This document shows positions 34,200 to 46,077 of a stretch of 64,000 nucleotides of DNA, one piece after another. The stretch is taken from positions 12,834,001 to 12,898,000 of the forward strand of contig NC_065872.1 of NCBI RefSeq assembly GCF_933775445.1, read 5' to 3'. Made by a program: the position numbers and the translations under genes. This DNA comes from Argentina anserina. Its lineage: Eukaryota > Streptophyta > Magnoliopsida > Rosales > Rosaceae. Every line of letters starts with the position of its first letter. The first letter of the stretch is position 1. The notes beneath the pieces were generated by a model that saw nothing but the letters and a program-made list of their open reading frames with translations, did not search any database and had not been told where the DNA came from.

Positions 34200-37177
34200 T
34201 AGCCATATCACCCATATGGGTTTCAGGGTCTGGACGTTTGTGATTTGTGAATTGTTATTATATTACATGATTACTTGTATGCTATAATACATGGTTTAAT
34301 GAAAATTAACAGGCACTCAAAAACATGTCTGATCATGATCGGCAAGCCAAGAAAGCAAAATTTTTTAGTACATGGTACAAGAAAAAAGATTCAGCTCAGT
34401 CAATTGAACGGAATAGGCCAAATAGCAGTGCACCTCTTGCATCTGATAAGCATCAACATGTTACTTCTCCTATAATCCAGCCTAGAGATTTTGTTCCTAT
34501 TGGAGTAACTGGACTTGCATCAGATACTGACATAGAATCTAGTCCTATAGTTGAATCAGCAATACCAGAGACTAGAGAGAATGTCCCTACTTTTGATTCA
34601 ACATCTACAGAATTTACTCCTACTCCGCCACCGCTAGCATGCAATGTTAACAGTACAATGATCAATGAGCAACCTGATGTTATATCTGAGACTCTTGAAG
34701 ATACATATTTTGATGTTGGTGATTTAGAACGAGATCCGGGGAAACGAAAGCAAATATATGAATATCCTATTAATCAGCGAGACCGAATTCGACGTGCTTA
34801 TATAAACTTGGGTCCATATCATCATAAACTTTTTGAGTATCCAAGAGTTCGGTCAGGAAACCAGTATCGTCGGTTCAATTATTCTTGGTTCCAAGATTGG
34901 ACGTGGTTAGAGTATTCACATTCTAAGAATAAAGTATTTTGCTTCCCCTGCTTTCTTTTTGCAAAGGGTCCAAAAGTTAATCCTGCACTGACTACTGATG
35001 GATTTAGTGACTGGAAAAGAGTTCGAGATGGAAAAAATTGTGTATTTTTAAATCACATTGGAGGTCCATGCTCATTGCATAATAGTTGTGTGAAATGCGT
35101 TGCGGATTTGATGAAAGCATCTCAACATGTAGACATAATTCTAAACAGACAAAGCAGAGATGAGATTTTGAAGAACCGGCTAAGACTCAAGACAACCATT
35201 GAATCTGTTCGTTACCTTGCATATCAAGGGTGTGCTTTTCGGGCTCAGGACGAGTCTTTAGGTTCCAAAAACCGTGGTAATTGTGTTGAACTTATAAAGC
35301 ATACAGAAAAGTTTAGTCCGGAAGTTGCTAAAGTTGTTTTAGAAAATGCCCCAAAAAATGCTACATACACCTCACCCACAATTCAGAAGGAGATTTTGAA
35401 TATTCTAGCAAACAAGGTGAGAATGCACATTCGAGGAGAAGTTGGGGATTCTAGCTTTTGTATTCTTGTTGATGAAGCACAAGACTCAGCTCATAAAGAG
35501 CAAATGGCTATTATTTTGAGATTTGTCGACAAAGAGGGTTTTCTAAGAGAACGGTTTTTTGATATTGTGATGGTTGAAGACACTACTGCCGAGACACTTC
35601 ATCAAGAGATATCTAAAGTTCTTCTCCATCATAATTTGCAAGTTGAAAGATTAAGAGGTCAGGGGTATGATGGTGCTAGTAATATGAGAGGTGAATGGAA
35701 TGGGTTGCAGGCATTATTTATGAGGGATTGCTCATATGCATATTATGTACATTGTTTCGCCCATCAGTTACAATTGGTCTTGGTTGCAGCTTCAAAAAAA
35801 GTTGATCCTATTTGGAAATTCTTTTCTTCCTTGAGTTCTATTGTCAATGTTATTTGTGCTTCTCCAAAACGTCATACTGAATTTCATGTTGCTCAAGTTA
35901 TGCATATTACAGAATCGGTTATAGCAGGTGAGCGTGGAACAGGTAGAGGACTCAATCAGATTGGTACCTTACATAGACCTGGAGCTACCCGTTGGGGTTC
36001 TCATTTTACTTCAGTGTGTGACTTGATAGATAAATATGATGCAACTTGTACCGTTCTGGAATTTATTATGGATGATAAAACCACAGAGTCTTTACGTGCG
36101 GAGGCTGATGGTGCTTACAATGCAATTAGATCATTTCAGTTCATATTCATCTTGCATTTGTTGAAAAAAATGATGGGACTTACTGATATCTTATGTCAAA
36201 AGTTGCAGCAAAAATCTCAAGATATTTTGAATGCTATGAACCTGGTGGAAATTACAGTGAATTCTCTTCATAAGTTAAGAGAAGACGGCTGGGAAGATTT
36301 TCTTGAAAAAGTTGTGTCTTTTTGCAGAAAGCATGATATAGATATTCCTGATATGGACGGTCAATTCAATATGAGTTCACGTCGCCGTAATTGTCAACAA
36401 AGAAATATAACAACTGAGCATCATTATCGTGTTGACCTATTTTATGCTGCAATAGATTTCAAGTTGGTAGAATTAAATGGCAGGTTCAATGAAAGAACAA
36501 AGGAACTTCTTATTCTTAGCTCATCTCTGGACCCTGCAGATGGTTTTAAGGCATTTAACCTTGATAATATTTGCAAACTTGCAGAGAAGTTTTATCCTCG
36601 AGATTTCTCTAAACAAGAGTTGCATCGCTTGAGAAGCGAGCTGACAATTTATGAGTCTGATGTTCCTCATGATGATGTGCTCAAGAATGTTACTACTCTT
36701 GCTGAATTATGTCAAGGATTATTTGAAACAAAAAAATCAATGACATACCAAATGATTGATCGGTTAATTCGTCTTGTTTTGACTTTGCCAGTTTCCACAG
36801 CAACTACAGAGAGATCATTTTCAGCTATGAAACGTATCAAAACAATGTTGCGCAACAAGATGGAGAATGACTTCTTGGCTGATAACATGATTGTCCACAT
36901 CGAAAAGGAATTGGCTGAGAACTATGATGCATACTCAATAATTACAGAATTTGCTTCTATTCAAGAGCGAAGAGTGCAATTTGACTAGGTATGTTATTAT
37001 GTCTTGGACAAATGTTCGTTATCAAAATTTTATTAATGATGATTTTGTTTATTATTCAATTAGCTACATAATTTTATAACATATACAATTATCTTAATAT
37101 ATATATATATATAGTGAACGCTCATTGAAAAAAAAATTTCTAGCCCACCCCAAATCATAATCCTAGCTCCGCCCTTG
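34200..37177 (+). mobile_element. hAT element body, right terminus identified, left terminus not found
   Basis: The 3' end ctagctccgcccttg is the reverse complement of the caagggcggagctag terminus I associate with plant ZMYM-type hAT elements. It directly abuts intron sequence of CID gene copy 1 at 37178. An 8-bp duplication would begin tttccatc; no matching copy next to a left terminus was found upstream. The left end is therefore deleted or replaced, and the start given is nominal. Confidence 0.6.
34325..36988 (+). CDS. hAT transposase, ZMYM1/TTF-type zinc finger family, 887 aa
   Basis: One uninterrupted frame of 887 codons in a single exon. After a disordered Ser/Thr-rich N-terminus, residues ~160-240 form the TTF-type zinc finger region (YSHSKNKVFCFPCFLFAKG). 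A DUF4371-like part follows, with the likely first catalytic Asp in CILVDEAQDSAHKEQMAI. GQGYDGASNMRGEWNGLQ and YVHCFAHQLQLVLVAAS are the conserved central motifs, and GATRWGSHF precedes the region expected to hold the catalytic Glu. The C-terminal hAT dimerisation domain reads LPVSTATTERSFSAMKRIKT. The frame looks intact, so it is either a recent transposase or a gene kept for another role. An acceptor-like taacag lies 19 bases upstream of the ATG, so a leader intron is possible. Confidence 0.9.
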   Translation: MSDHDRQAKKAKFFSTWYKKKDSAQSIERNRPNSSAPLASDKHQHVTSPIIQPRDFVPIGVTGLASDTDIESSPIVESAIPETRENVPTFDSTSTEFTPTPPPLACNVNSTMINEQPDVISETLEDTYFDVGDLERDPGKRKQIYEYPINQRDRIRRAYINLGPYHHKLFEYPRVRSGNQYRRFNYSWFQDWTWLEYSHSKNKVFCFPCFLFAKGPKVNPALTTDGFSDWKRVRDGKNCVFLNHIGGPCSLHNSCVKCVADLMKASQHVDIILNRQSRDEILKNRLRLKTTIESVRYLAYQGCAFRAQDESLGSKNRGNCVELIKHTEKFSPEVAKVVLENAPKNATYTSPTIQKEILNILANKVRMHIRGEVGDSSFCILVDEAQDSAHKEQMAIILRFVDKEGFLRERFFDIVMVEDTTAETLHQEISKVLLHHNLQVERLRGQGYDGASNMRGEWNGLQALFMRDCSYAYYVHCFAHQLQLVLVAASKKVDPIWKFFSSLSSIVNVICASPKRHTEFHVAQVMHITESVIAGERGTGRGLNQIGTLHRPGATRWGSHFTSVCDLIDKYDATCTVLEFIMDDKTTESLRAEADGAYNAIRSFQFIFILHLLKKMMGLTDILCQKLQQKSQDILNAMNLVEITVNSLHKLREDGWEDFLEKVVSFCRKHDIDIPDMDGQFNMSSRRRNCQQRNITTEHHYRVDLFYAAIDFKLVELNGRFNERTKELLILSSSLDPADGFKAFNLDNICKLAEKFYPRDFSKQELHRLRSELTIYESDVPHDDVLKNVTTLAELCQGLFETKKSMTYQMIDRLIRLVLTLPVSTATTERSFSAMKRIKTMLRNKMENDFLADNMIVHIEKELAENYDAYSIITEFASIQERRVQFD

Positions 37178-37219
37178 TTTCCATCATACTAGTCGCTTAA
37201 TCCATTATTTTGCCCTCAG

Positions 37220-38402
37220 CAAAGGATCCAAGACGGAAAAGTTTAGCAAAAGAACTCGAAGAGGAAGAAAATAAGTTGCAGTGTTTTGAAAAACTCAAAT
37301 TAATTGAGGCAAGTAGAGTAGCACTTGTATCTCAATTAAGAGAAGCTTTGCATGAACATGTACTTTTCCATGTCATCTTTTCTTTAATTTTCAACAAGCA
37401 TTGGTTCGAAAGCCCAAGCCAGCCCCATTAAGATTAGAGTAAGGTCGCCCTTATAACCTTTAGCCTAAAACTGGAGCACAGCTAGACTTTTATCGCTTTC
37501 ACTAGAACCAGAGTCATAAGGGCACCCTTGATTTAGAGTGAGTAATCTAACCCCTATCTATGATTGTTGCATTTTTTTTCTGATAGACTGGAATAATTTT
37601 CAGGAATCCAAACTGGAGAATGTTTGAACTCATATCCAGGTATGTCAATCATCTTTGTATTCATTTTGTTTGCATATATGAATATGTAGGTCTTGTCTTC
37701 TAAGAATTGATCAATGGATGATCTGAACTTTTAGCTAAATTATATCTTGACCGAGTGTAGGTGGCACAAGCACAGGTGGAAGAAGCCAGCGACATGCGGA
37801 AACGACTAAATGATGAAGATTATATATTTAATCCATCAAGTGCTGATGTAGGAGGACAAACACGTAAGACGTCAGTTGCAACATTTGCAGCTTTGGTTGC
37901 AGACGAGCTTGCTGCGTATAGTTCCTCTCAATTAATTATGACTTTTGTTCTTTCTACTTTTGTTGCTGAAGAGGTGAAGAATGTCGGCCTGACCTAGCAC
38001 TATGCCTCTTCCAATTCATTCTTGTCCTTACCAAAGAGTTCAGGTACTGATTCAATGTCTAAATCTGAAAGGTCCATGCCAGTTTCAGATCATATTATCC
38101 CGCATACGACTGATGTGCCTCCAAACCACGCATACCAAGAAGCAATGGTTCCACAACCGCATAATCATGTCCCAACCTCACAACCTCAGTTTCATATGCT
38201 TCAAAACCCCTCCTCGCAATAATATTTACAGCCACCAGTGGTGTCATGGGACACTATGGTTATGAGAATATTCCACCTTGCCTCAAGGACTGCCACCACT
38301 CCCACCATATATGGTGAGTCCTATAGTGTCTTTATATCAGCAGCCCTTGCAAATGAGCAAGCAACCATCAGCAATCACTCAGCAACAACAAATAAATTAT
38401 GG
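37220..38402 (+). pseudogene. CID gene copy 1: 5'-truncated RPRD1-like pseudogene
   Basis: Only the last three exons are present: 37220-37359, 37604-37639 and 37761 onward. They match the complete copies at 46078 and 53715, beginning with AKDPRRKSLAKELEEEE. Exon 2 has an in-frame TGA (37625-37627) where the others encode Arg. The final exon stops at 37995 shortly after VKNVGLT, and degenerate coding sequence continues to about 38402. The CID domain is missing, replaced on the 5' side by the hAT element. The 3' flank to about 38600 remains similar to that of copy 2. Confidence 0.9.
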
Positions 38403-39829
38403 TCGATATTTTATTTTGTATTTGTTACTTTGACTGCATGTACATTATGGTCGATACAACGATAGATTGGTTTTATATACTAGTAGGACTGAATTTGGAT
38501 GATTTTGAGTTAGTCTAAAACCTATCAATTTAATGTGTTGTGTCATAATCATCTAATATGTAATTTGCTTTTATAGCGAGACGTAGAATCATGGTTACTT
38601 CAATTTGACAATGATATTAAGAAGGTGATTGAAGACACACTTCATCAATCAAGAGGTATGACCCCTTCGTAGATGTAGGGTTGGGCACTTCACACCAAGA
38701 AATGCAGTACCACACCAATACGGTTGAAATCGGATTGCAGACCACACTATTTGAAGTGAACTTGATTAGGATTGTGGAAACAAAAACACCAACATTTACA
38801 TGGTATTGGATTTGGGTTAGACAATTGCTAAACCAGATAAAACCAAATCGAGCCAATTTATTTAATTAATTGATAAGACATTATTAATTTTATAATTTAT
38901 AATACATGTTAAGTTCTAATCCTAACACTCCAACTTTTACAACACAAGACCTTTCTAGACGTTGAGACATTGATGAATTTGATTTTGTAAGCTTATTCGA
39001 AGTTGTACCCTCTAAACTTTGATGACTATTTGTCGCACAAATTTCGAAGGAAGTATTTGACCTCGGCCTTCATAAGAAATATCTATTCGCACAAATCCCT
39101 ATATTGTATATATTGAAATGACACATGATAAGGAGGTGGATGAATAGTGAATACTCTAAATTTTTTAAAATAATTGTAGAAATTCTTACATACACGACGT
39201 GCCGCTTTCAACTGTTCAAAGTTTTAAACACAATACATCTTTACTAAATCATCGATTTTAGCCAGTCATTGACTCAATTATTTAATCTTTGTGCACTGAA
39301 TACTCTTTAAAAACAAGTGTGTTGTCCAACGTTCCGCATGTCATCCGGTTAATGACTAAAATTTCAGCGAGAATTGAAATATCGGGAGTCTAAAAATTGG
39401 AAATTTCGACGGAAATTTCTGATAAATATTGATTTTAAAAATAATTAAGTAAATTGATGGAAATTTTCATAAAAATATTGAAATTTTGAATGAAATATTG
39501 AGAGATGATTATCAATTATCTACTATATTTCGTAAGAAAGTATATAACTATTAGTTTATATTGAGTTGTAGTAATTTAAGTTGAAATAGTCATCGAGACT
39601 AAATCACTCATATATATTTTATGGCTGGGAACCTAAAGGGAGGTTAAGTCATCACGCCCAAACATGAAATTACATGAGTGTTTAGAACCACATAGAAAAT
39701 CTATAAGGTACAAAATTTTCACGATTTTCATCATCTCCTTAAGTAGAGCCCTGAGTATATTATGAAGAATACTAATTAAATGATATCTCCGCTTTGTAGT
39801 TTTGCATGTATTAACTTATATGCCAACCA

Positions 39830-42800
39830 AAACCTAATTCAAAGGTAAATAGAGAAAAGACAAAACCCAGGCGGCTCTGCTATGGTTTGGTTTTTTGGCA
39901 CCCTCCAAGCAATTCGATAAAGATTTTAGCGTGGAATCTCAGGGGTCTGAACAATGATCAGATGGTAGAGGCGTTGCTCACCTTGATTCGTCAGAAAAGG
40001 GTGTCGATGATGTTTCTCTCACCAAGATCCACGATCATGATTATTTGAACAACATGTGTTTGTAATTGGGTTATTCAAATTGTGAGGCTCTGTTCAGTGT
40101 TGGGCAATCTGGCGGGGTTGCCATGTTTTGGGTTAATGGTGTTGATGTGCACTTTCTCTCAAAGTCTAGGTACTATGTGGATGTCGAGGTCCACAATGAG
40201 GACAGGTCGCAGTGGTGTCTTGCAGGCTTTTATAGCGGGCCATTAGCATGTGATCGATGGCGGTCTTAGGATCTATTACATCATCTTAGTGAGGTGTTGT
40301 TATTACTTATTACCATGACTGATCATTGTTGATTTTAACGAAATTGTATTCAATTAGGAGAAAGAGGGATGTGTGATGCGCAAGTTTGGGCAAATGGCTC
40401 AGTTTCAGGAGGCCATTGATGAGTCTAAATTGATTGACCTTGGTTTTTGGGGTCCACCGTTCACCTGGCAGGGCGGTGGTGTGTGGTGCCTACTAGATAG
40501 ATCTATGGCTACTCCGGTGTTGTTGGATTTGTTTCCATCAGCTAGAGTTCTTCACCTGTTACCGATACATGGTGATCATGTTCCAATTTTGATTGGTAAT
40601 TTCTCTAAGTCTTCGGCTTCTATGGTCCATCAGCATAGAAGGTTAAGGTTCGAGTTTTTTTGGATGATGAATGAGCGGTGTAAGGATATGGTGGAAGGAG
40701 GCTAGTCTAAGCCTCAATAAGGGGTGCCTATGTTTCAGGTTACTCGTCGTATTTCCAAACACATATGGCTCTGAATTCATGGAAACATGAGGAATTTGGG
40801 AATCAGAAGAGAGAAATTGAGCTACTTCTCATGGGCTTCAAGACTTATTGTGGTTGCCGTTGTCCAGGGAACTTCAAGATGAACAATTGCTTCTTACTTC
40901 AAAGCTTGAAGGCTTATTGGAAGCATATTGTGTTTATTGGAAGCAGCGTTCCAAGATTACATGGTTAACGGAGGCTGATAAGAACACTAAGTTCTTTCAC
41001 CGAAAAGCATCTAACTGCTGAAGAGCTAGAAACCAGTTGACTGGTCTATTTGATGAGGGAGGAGTGTGGCAACATTTGGCGTTAGGTATAGAGAAAGTGG
41101 TTCTTGATTAATTCTCTAATATGTTTGCCACAACTTCCATCGATACTACTCATATGAGGTCTATTGTTGATGTGTTAGAACCTTGGGTCTCTGTTTCAAT
41201 GAACGAGGAGCTATGTGCACCATATTCAAATGTTGAGATTAGAAAGGCTTTATTTCATATGTATCCTACTAAGTCCCCTGGTCCAGATGGTATGCCTCCG
41301 GAGTTTTATCAAAAGTATTGGGAGTTAGTTGAGGGAGGTGTATGATGTAGTGCGTGATTTTCTACAAAAGGGTCACTTGCTGAAGACAGTTAATTTCACA
41401 CACGTGTGTTTGATTCCAAAGGTTCCTCATCCTATCCAGGTATCAAATTTACTTCTTATTGCCACTGTTCTAAAAAGCGGTCGTCTAAACCGCACTTTTT
41501 GCCTATTTAGTCATCCATGGTGCTCGAGAGATTTGGCCGCCGCATAGGCGATGCACGGAGTTCCTCGGCAGTCTGTGGTGGTCAAAATCATTAGAATTTT
41601 AGAAATAAAAAAATTAAAAGACATTAGAAGTAAAAGAACTGTATAATGAAGATTTTATTTCGAACGATGACACGGAAGATGAGGAAAGAAAAATGAATAT
41701 TGAGTTTGAGTCCGATATTAAAGGAGTTAATGAAAGATTTGGAGAAGAAGAACTTGAGATTTAGTTTTGCATTTGTTTTACAATTTACTTTTTGTTTAAA
41801 TATTTTTATATGAACTTTGAACTTAAATAATTTTGAATTTAGACTATTTTGAAAATTAATATTGAGCATTATTATATAATTTAAACACATAAATATTTTA
41901 AATACATGTATAAAATAAATAAATATTTAATAATTTGAATCTGCCTAGGAGGCCTCCTAGCCGTCTAGGTGCTAGGAGGTAGCTATCTGCATGCATATCG
42001 CCTAGCGCTTTTCCGAACCTTGTCTATTGCACTTTGTAATGTTTTGTACAAGATCTACTCTAAAGTTATTGCTAACAGATTGAAAAGGCATTTGTCTACG
42101 TTGATTTCTCCGTGTTATAGTGCTTTTATTCTAGGTCGTTTGATTACATATAACTCTCTCATTACTAATGAGGTTTCTCATTTTGTGGACTTTGATCCAT
42201 CTGCGGAGGTTATGTCTCTTAAGCTAGATATGAGTAAAGCTTATGATTATATAGAGTGGGTGTTTTTGGAGGCTAGGTTTTGTGGAAAATTGGGTCCGAT
42301 TGATTATGCAGTGTGTTTCTACTGTGCGTTATGCCTTTCTAATAAATGGGAAACCATGTGGGAATCTAGCTCCTACGAGAGGGCTTAGACAAGGTAATCC
42401 TTTGTCTCCTTATTTGTTCTTACTATGTGCGGAGGTTTTTTCATCTCTCTTGAATAGACATGCTGCGGTTGGTAAGGGTATTACTGTTTGTACATGTGCT
42501 CTAGTGATTAGTCATTTATTGTTTGCTAATGATAGTCTTTTGTTTGGTAAGGCTACGGTGGAGGAATGTACTTGTATCCAGGAGGTCTTGACTGATTATG
42601 AGGCGGCTTCTGGGCAACATGTGAATGTTTCAAAGAGTAGTGTGGTCTTTAGTCGGGTAGTGTCTTCTAATTTTCAGGATTCTCTAGCTGCTATGATGGG
42701 TGTTGAAATTGTGGAGAAGCATGAAAAGTATCTTGGTCTTCCTACAATGGTGGGGAGGAATCGTACTTATACTTTTTCTTATATTAAAGAATAGTTACGT

Positions 42801-44579
42801 CAGAAAAGCTTGAAGGGTGGCAGGGGAAATTGTTGAGTGGGGCAAGAAAAGATATCTTAATTCGAGTTGTGGCTCAATCTCTTCCTTCGTACTCGATGAG
42901 TTGTTTCTTACTTCCTAAAACATTCTATAATACGTGCATCAGATGTGTACTAGATTTTGGTGGGGTAATTCTGAGGAGAATCGAAAGATCTATTGGATGG
43001 TTTGGGACAAATTGTGTAGTCCTAAGGAAGAGGGGGTATGGGTTTTCGGGACCTGTATGCTCACAACTTGGCTCTTTTTTCCAAACAGGGGTGGAGGTTG
43101 GTAAAACAGTGGCTTCTTTGGTGGCTCGGTTGTTTAAAGCAAGGTACTTTCTGAGTAATGATTTTTTGTCAGCGCCGGCTCCGTTCTCTCCTTCGGCTTG
43201 TTGGAAAGATATATATAAGGCTCATGATTTGCTAGTTAATGGTACCAGATGGCAGATAAGAGATAGTCAGTCAGTGCATGCTTGGGATGATCCTTGGCTT
43301 CCAAGGGTTAGAGATTTTCAACTTATTGGACGGAGGTGTTTTCGGCTCAATCGGGTTTGTGACTTTATTACTCCAGGTAGGACTTGGGATCTCGCTCTAT
43401 TGGATGAGCATTTTGTCCTTGATGATGTGGAGCTTATTTTGGGTCTACCCTTAAGTGTTTGAACTGTTCCTATCGTCTTGTTTGACATTATGATGTGAGA
43501 GGACGGTTTAGTACTAAGTCAGTATACCAACTAGCCAGGCAGTTACTTCATGTAGAGGGTTATGGTTCTGTTCCGACTAGCTTTTCATCCATTTGGAAAA
43601 AGATCTGGTTTTCTCGTATTCAAGGTCAAATTAATAATTAAAACTTGGAAATCTGTTTCTGATATCTTACCCATTATTGCTTCTCTACTTTCCAAACAGG
43701 TGTTCCTTGAGAATGGTTGTTATTTTTGTAATGAGGTGGATGAGTTGAGCATGTGAGCATGGATTGTTGCTTTACTAGAGATCTAGTGAAGATGTTTCTA
43801 GAATTGCTCTATGTTTTTTCTAGTGTGGTGTTGTCTATGTCTTTGATGGATTGGTTGGCTTATTGTATTGAAGTATTGGATGTAAGTTCCTTTGGGTTAC
43901 TGTTAGTGGTCCTATGATCTATTTGGAAAGAACAAAATAAGCGTATCTAGAAGGATAAACGATTTTCTCTTCATGAGTTATTCTTTCACCCTCGTTCTTA
44001 CTGGTTGCTTATAAAGTCTGCTCAGATACGGAAGGTGGGGGTTACTAGGCAACCTAAACCTTGGATAGCTCCTTCGGTTGGGTGGTTAAAGGCCAACATT
44101 GATGGTGTTTTGATGCTATGTCCCATGTGGGGGGTCTTGGAGTTATCATTCGTCATGCGGAGGTGTCATTGTAGGAGGCTTGTGTAAACAAGTTATTCAC
44201 GTCCACTCTCTTGATATGGTTGAAGCCCTAGCTGGGCCTGCTGCTTGTGAGTTGGCCTTTGGTGTTTGAGTCTGATTGCCTAAAGGTTGTGAAAGCTATA
44301 GGAAAGACTGAGACTACTGCTTTTGAGGTTAATGGTTCGGCTTTTGGTTTGATAGTTGAGGATATTGATCATTACTTGTATTGTTACCTTCTTGTTTATT
44401 TGTTCATACTCATAGAGAAGCTAATGACATAGCTCATATGGCTTATAAGTTAGCTCTTTCTTCTAGTGTCTCTTATCGATGGTTTGATCCTGTACCTCCA
44501 TCTTGTCATGGCTTTTTAACCACTATTTGTAACGTTTGAGTTTCTTGAATAAATTTTTCGTCCTCCCTTCAAAAAAAAA
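39830..44579 (+). mobile_element. Full-span but decayed L1-type LINE
   Basis: A 17-bp target duplication flanks it: aacttatatgccaacca at 39813-39829 and aacttatataccaacca at 44580-44596, one difference. A poly-A tail ends the element at about 44579. Coding order is as in plant L1s. An APE-type endonuclease starts with WNLRGLNNDQMVEALL (near 39932) and ends around GDHVPI (40578). Reverse transcriptase follows, with [12 protein letters not shown] (41273), LDMSKAYD (42224) and TRGLRQGNPLSPYLF (42378). The catalytic motif reads FANDSLLF (42520), where FADD is usual. An RNase H-like remnant (WLKANIDG) lies near 44080. Stops and frameshifts interrupt every part. Confidence 0.92.
41463..42022. mobile_element. 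hAT-type MITE inserted in the LINE reverse transcriptase
   Basis: Ends cactgttctaaaaagcgg and gcgcttttccgaaccttg are inverted repeats. Flanks cttattgc (41455-41462) and tctattgc (42023-42030) match at six of eight bases. The insertion splits the conserved RT segment just before SIALCNVLYKIYSKVIANRL. It is AT-rich and non-coding apart from GC-richer ends. Confidence 0.75.
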
Positions 44580-44916
44580 AACTTATATACCAACCATATG
44601 GGTCATAGGAGTCATGGACGGATTAGGGGTTCTACACATTTTAATTTTATTTGAAGTTAAACTGTTTGAGAATCTTAGAGCCTGACACGTAGTGATATTA
44701 TGAAAATATCAAAAAATTTTGAAAGTTTTAAAATATATTGCAAAATTTCAAAAATTTTCACTAAGAAATACTTATCATGTAAAAAATATATCCATAAACA
44801 AAAAAATTAAAACTTTCGTGAATATATCGATAAAAGTTTCGATATTTCCGTCCTTGCATCCGGATACGGTAAGAAAGGGGCACAGTTAAAATCAATTTAA
44901 TCAATCAACCATTATT

Positions 44917-45609
44917 GGGTAAATTCCTCCTATAGTACCTGATGTTTGGCTACTTGAACAATTTAGTACCTGATGTATGAAAGTGGACAATTTGGTATCT
45001 AAAGTTCTCAAATTTAGGCCATTTTGGTACTTATGTCAATTTTGACCATATTTTCAGGGTTATTTTCGTCATTCTATCTCTATTTTACTTCATTTTTTCA
45101 TAATACCTCCAAATTGTCTCTAAATTATCACTAAAAATTTGATAACTCATCCACTTAGTATATGTTATGATTTACGTATATAAGTTTTCATAATGTAGCT
45201 ATCAATCTAAATTAATTTTAATTATAAGTAATTAAAAAAATATTAAAATAAAAAATTACAATTGCATAAAAGCAATTTATTTCCTTTGCATAAAATAATT
45301 AGGATACAATAAGCATATTAAGAAAAAAATTATTTTCAATATATGCGAAGTAGATGCTAAGTGGAGTAAATATATCAATTTAATTATCTCTAAAGAGAGG
45401 CGGTTATAGGAAGAAATGAAGAAAAATGTGAATTTAATGAGTTTAGAGGTAGAATGACGAAAATAACCATAAAAATATGATCAAAATTGATAGAGGTACC
45501 AAAATGGCTTACAAATGAGAACTTCAGGTAATAAATTGTCCGTTTTCATACATCTGGTACCAAATTGTCCAAGTAGTCATACTTTAGGTACCATAGGAGG
45601 AATTAACCC
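44917..45609. mobile_element. Mutator-type MITE, copy 2 (without insertion)
   Basis: Starts gggtaaattcctcctatag and ends taccataggaggaattaaccc in inverse orientation. Flanks accattatt (44908-44916) and atcattatt (45610-45618) match at eight of nine bases, fitting a 9-bp duplication. Same family as 5231-6558 and carrying the empty site of its nested element. It lies just upstream of CID gene copy 2. Confidence 0.85.
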
Positions 45610-46077
45610 ATCATTATTATACATGCTGACGTGGCAGAGCATTGTTACCGTGACTTTAGAGCATATGTTCGAAGAAAAAATAGCTCAAAACCTCACTTCG
45701 TTTTCTCTCCTTTTCTTTTGCCAAACCCCAGAAACCGTTTCTAGGGTTTCTCAAAACCCAAACCAAACTCTTCCAATTTCACTCACAGATTCCCCAAAGT
45801 TCTATAATTTGCACAACGACGTCGTTTTAGCGGTAAGTTACTTGCCAAAGTTTGATCCTTTTGTTCGATTGGGATTGTTTAGCCGGTGTAGCTGTAGCTA
45901 ATTGGAGCTGTTGGGGGATTGGTTTTAGGGTTAAAACTTGGGGTTTGTTTGAATTGATGTAATGGGCTTTCGGATATTTCGATTTTGAAGGTGTGTAGTG
46001 TGAGTTTTAAGGGTATTTGGTGGTCTATTGATTGGTGGATTGGGTGGGGTGAATAGGCATTGGTAAGGTAGTAAGAT

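Larger units (their letters stand above)
39350..44856. mobile_element. hAT-type MITE split by a LINE insertion
   Basis: Two halves, 39350-39829 and 44597-44856, flank the LINE. The left part contains gaattgaaatatcggg and the right part ends cgatatttccgtccttg. Flanks catccggt (39342-39349) and catccgga (44857-44864) match at seven of eight bases, fitting an 8-bp duplication. Without the LINE the element would be about 740 bp. The left terminus is somewhat diverged. Confidence 0.6.

Noticed and set aside
41624..41890. 88-aa Phe/Lys/Asn-rich minus frame
   Set aside because: AT-rich interior of the MITE inserted in the LINE.
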